Shown here: positions 63,982 through 64,000 of the stretch, one piece after another | How positions within the stretch are numbered: the stretch's first letter is position 1 | Layout: every line of letters begins with the position of its first letter | Assembly: GCA_001770725.1 (NCBI GenBank) | Contig: MERU01000008.1 | Coordinates: forward strand, 62,001-126,000 | Reading direction: 5' to 3' | Source: Burkholderiales bacterium RIFCSPHIGHO2_01_FULL_63_240 | GTDB lineage: Bacteria; Pseudomonadota; Gammaproteobacteria; Burkholderiales; Burkholderiaceae_C | DNA: 64,000 nucleotides | Translations under genes and position numbers: made by a program | The notes under the pieces: model-generated | Databases searched by the model: none | Seen by the model: the letters and a program-made list of their open reading frames with translations, nothing else | What the model was told of the DNA's origin: nothing

Positions 63982-64000
63982 ATGCATCAAGCACTTGCTG
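63982..64000 (+). CDS. start of an unidentified gene (cut by window end)
   Basis: An ATG followed by codons for HQALA, with AGGAG (63971-63975) at good spacing. Only six codons are visible, so no product can be named. ACTCCTC at 63918-63924 is complementary to the GAGGAGT that contains the ribosome site. Confidence 0.4.

Overview
The window is GC-rich chromosomal DNA around the replication origin of a betaproteobacterium. The gene set rpmH-rnpA-yidD-yidC-mnmE, dnaA-dnaN-gyrB and mnmG-rsmG-parA/parB, the PEP-CTERM proteins, the paired YceI/cytochrome b561 genes and the AraC, LptC and KdsC/KdsD sequences point to Burkholderiales, most likely the Rubrivivax-Leptothrix-Aquabacterium group. The genus cannot be settled from the sequence alone.

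Layout. 1-2.6 kb: end of dapF, a DUF484 gene, a stray PEP-CTERM gene and xerC. 2.6-16.4 kb: a signalling-rich block (three hybrid histidine kinases, a diguanylate cyclase, an HDOD protein, an AraC regulator) mixed with ugd, rlmI and a cytochrome b561/twin-YceI group. 16.4-26 kb: flavin reductase, a membrane-anchored methyltransferase, then parB, a reversed hybrid kinase, parA, a PilJ-like protein with a QQQA repeat, and the tightly coupled mnmG-rsmG-basic-secreted-protein operon, which carries three parS sites inside coding sequence. 26-35 kb: YkgJ-type protein, fatty acid hydroxylase family protein, YchJ-like protein, a multipass membrane protein, a glycine-rich RRM protein, lptC-kdsC-kdsD and a Kef-type antiporter. 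35-40.8 kb: a large PAS/HK/REC/REC/HPt kinase, a REC-HD-GYP protein and a cyclic-nucleotide-binding protein. 40.9-48.8 kb: the origin core. 49-54 kb: an iron cell-surface-signalling cassette lying between dnaN and gyrB. 56.6-62 kb: a DUF2130 protein followed by a coupled CHAT protease-alpha/beta hydrolase pair. 62-64 kb: two PEP-CTERM proteins and the start of another gene.

How the parts fit. The origin core has DnaA boxes both upstream and downstream of dnaA, a terminator after dnaA, and parS sites about 21-23 kb from dnaA bound by the local ParB. The iron cassette looks self-contained: a Fur-box promoter, a single polypeptide that fuses an ECF sigma factor to a FecR-like membrane regulator, a TonB receptor with an STN signalling domain, and a PepSY membrane protein.

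The strongest candidates for undescribed biology are: (i) the CHAT protease translationally coupled to a serine-hydrolase-like protein, with a DUF2130 nuclease-fold protein just upstream; (ii) the sigma/FecR fusion; (iii) a 42-residue protein behind a good sigma-54 promoter that ends like a PEP-CTERM tail but lacks the PEP motif; (iv) a terminator/competing-hairpin element between rpmH and rnpA; and (v) parA and parB split by an inverted sensor kinase. No tRNA, rRNA, CRISPR array or insertion sequence was recognised.
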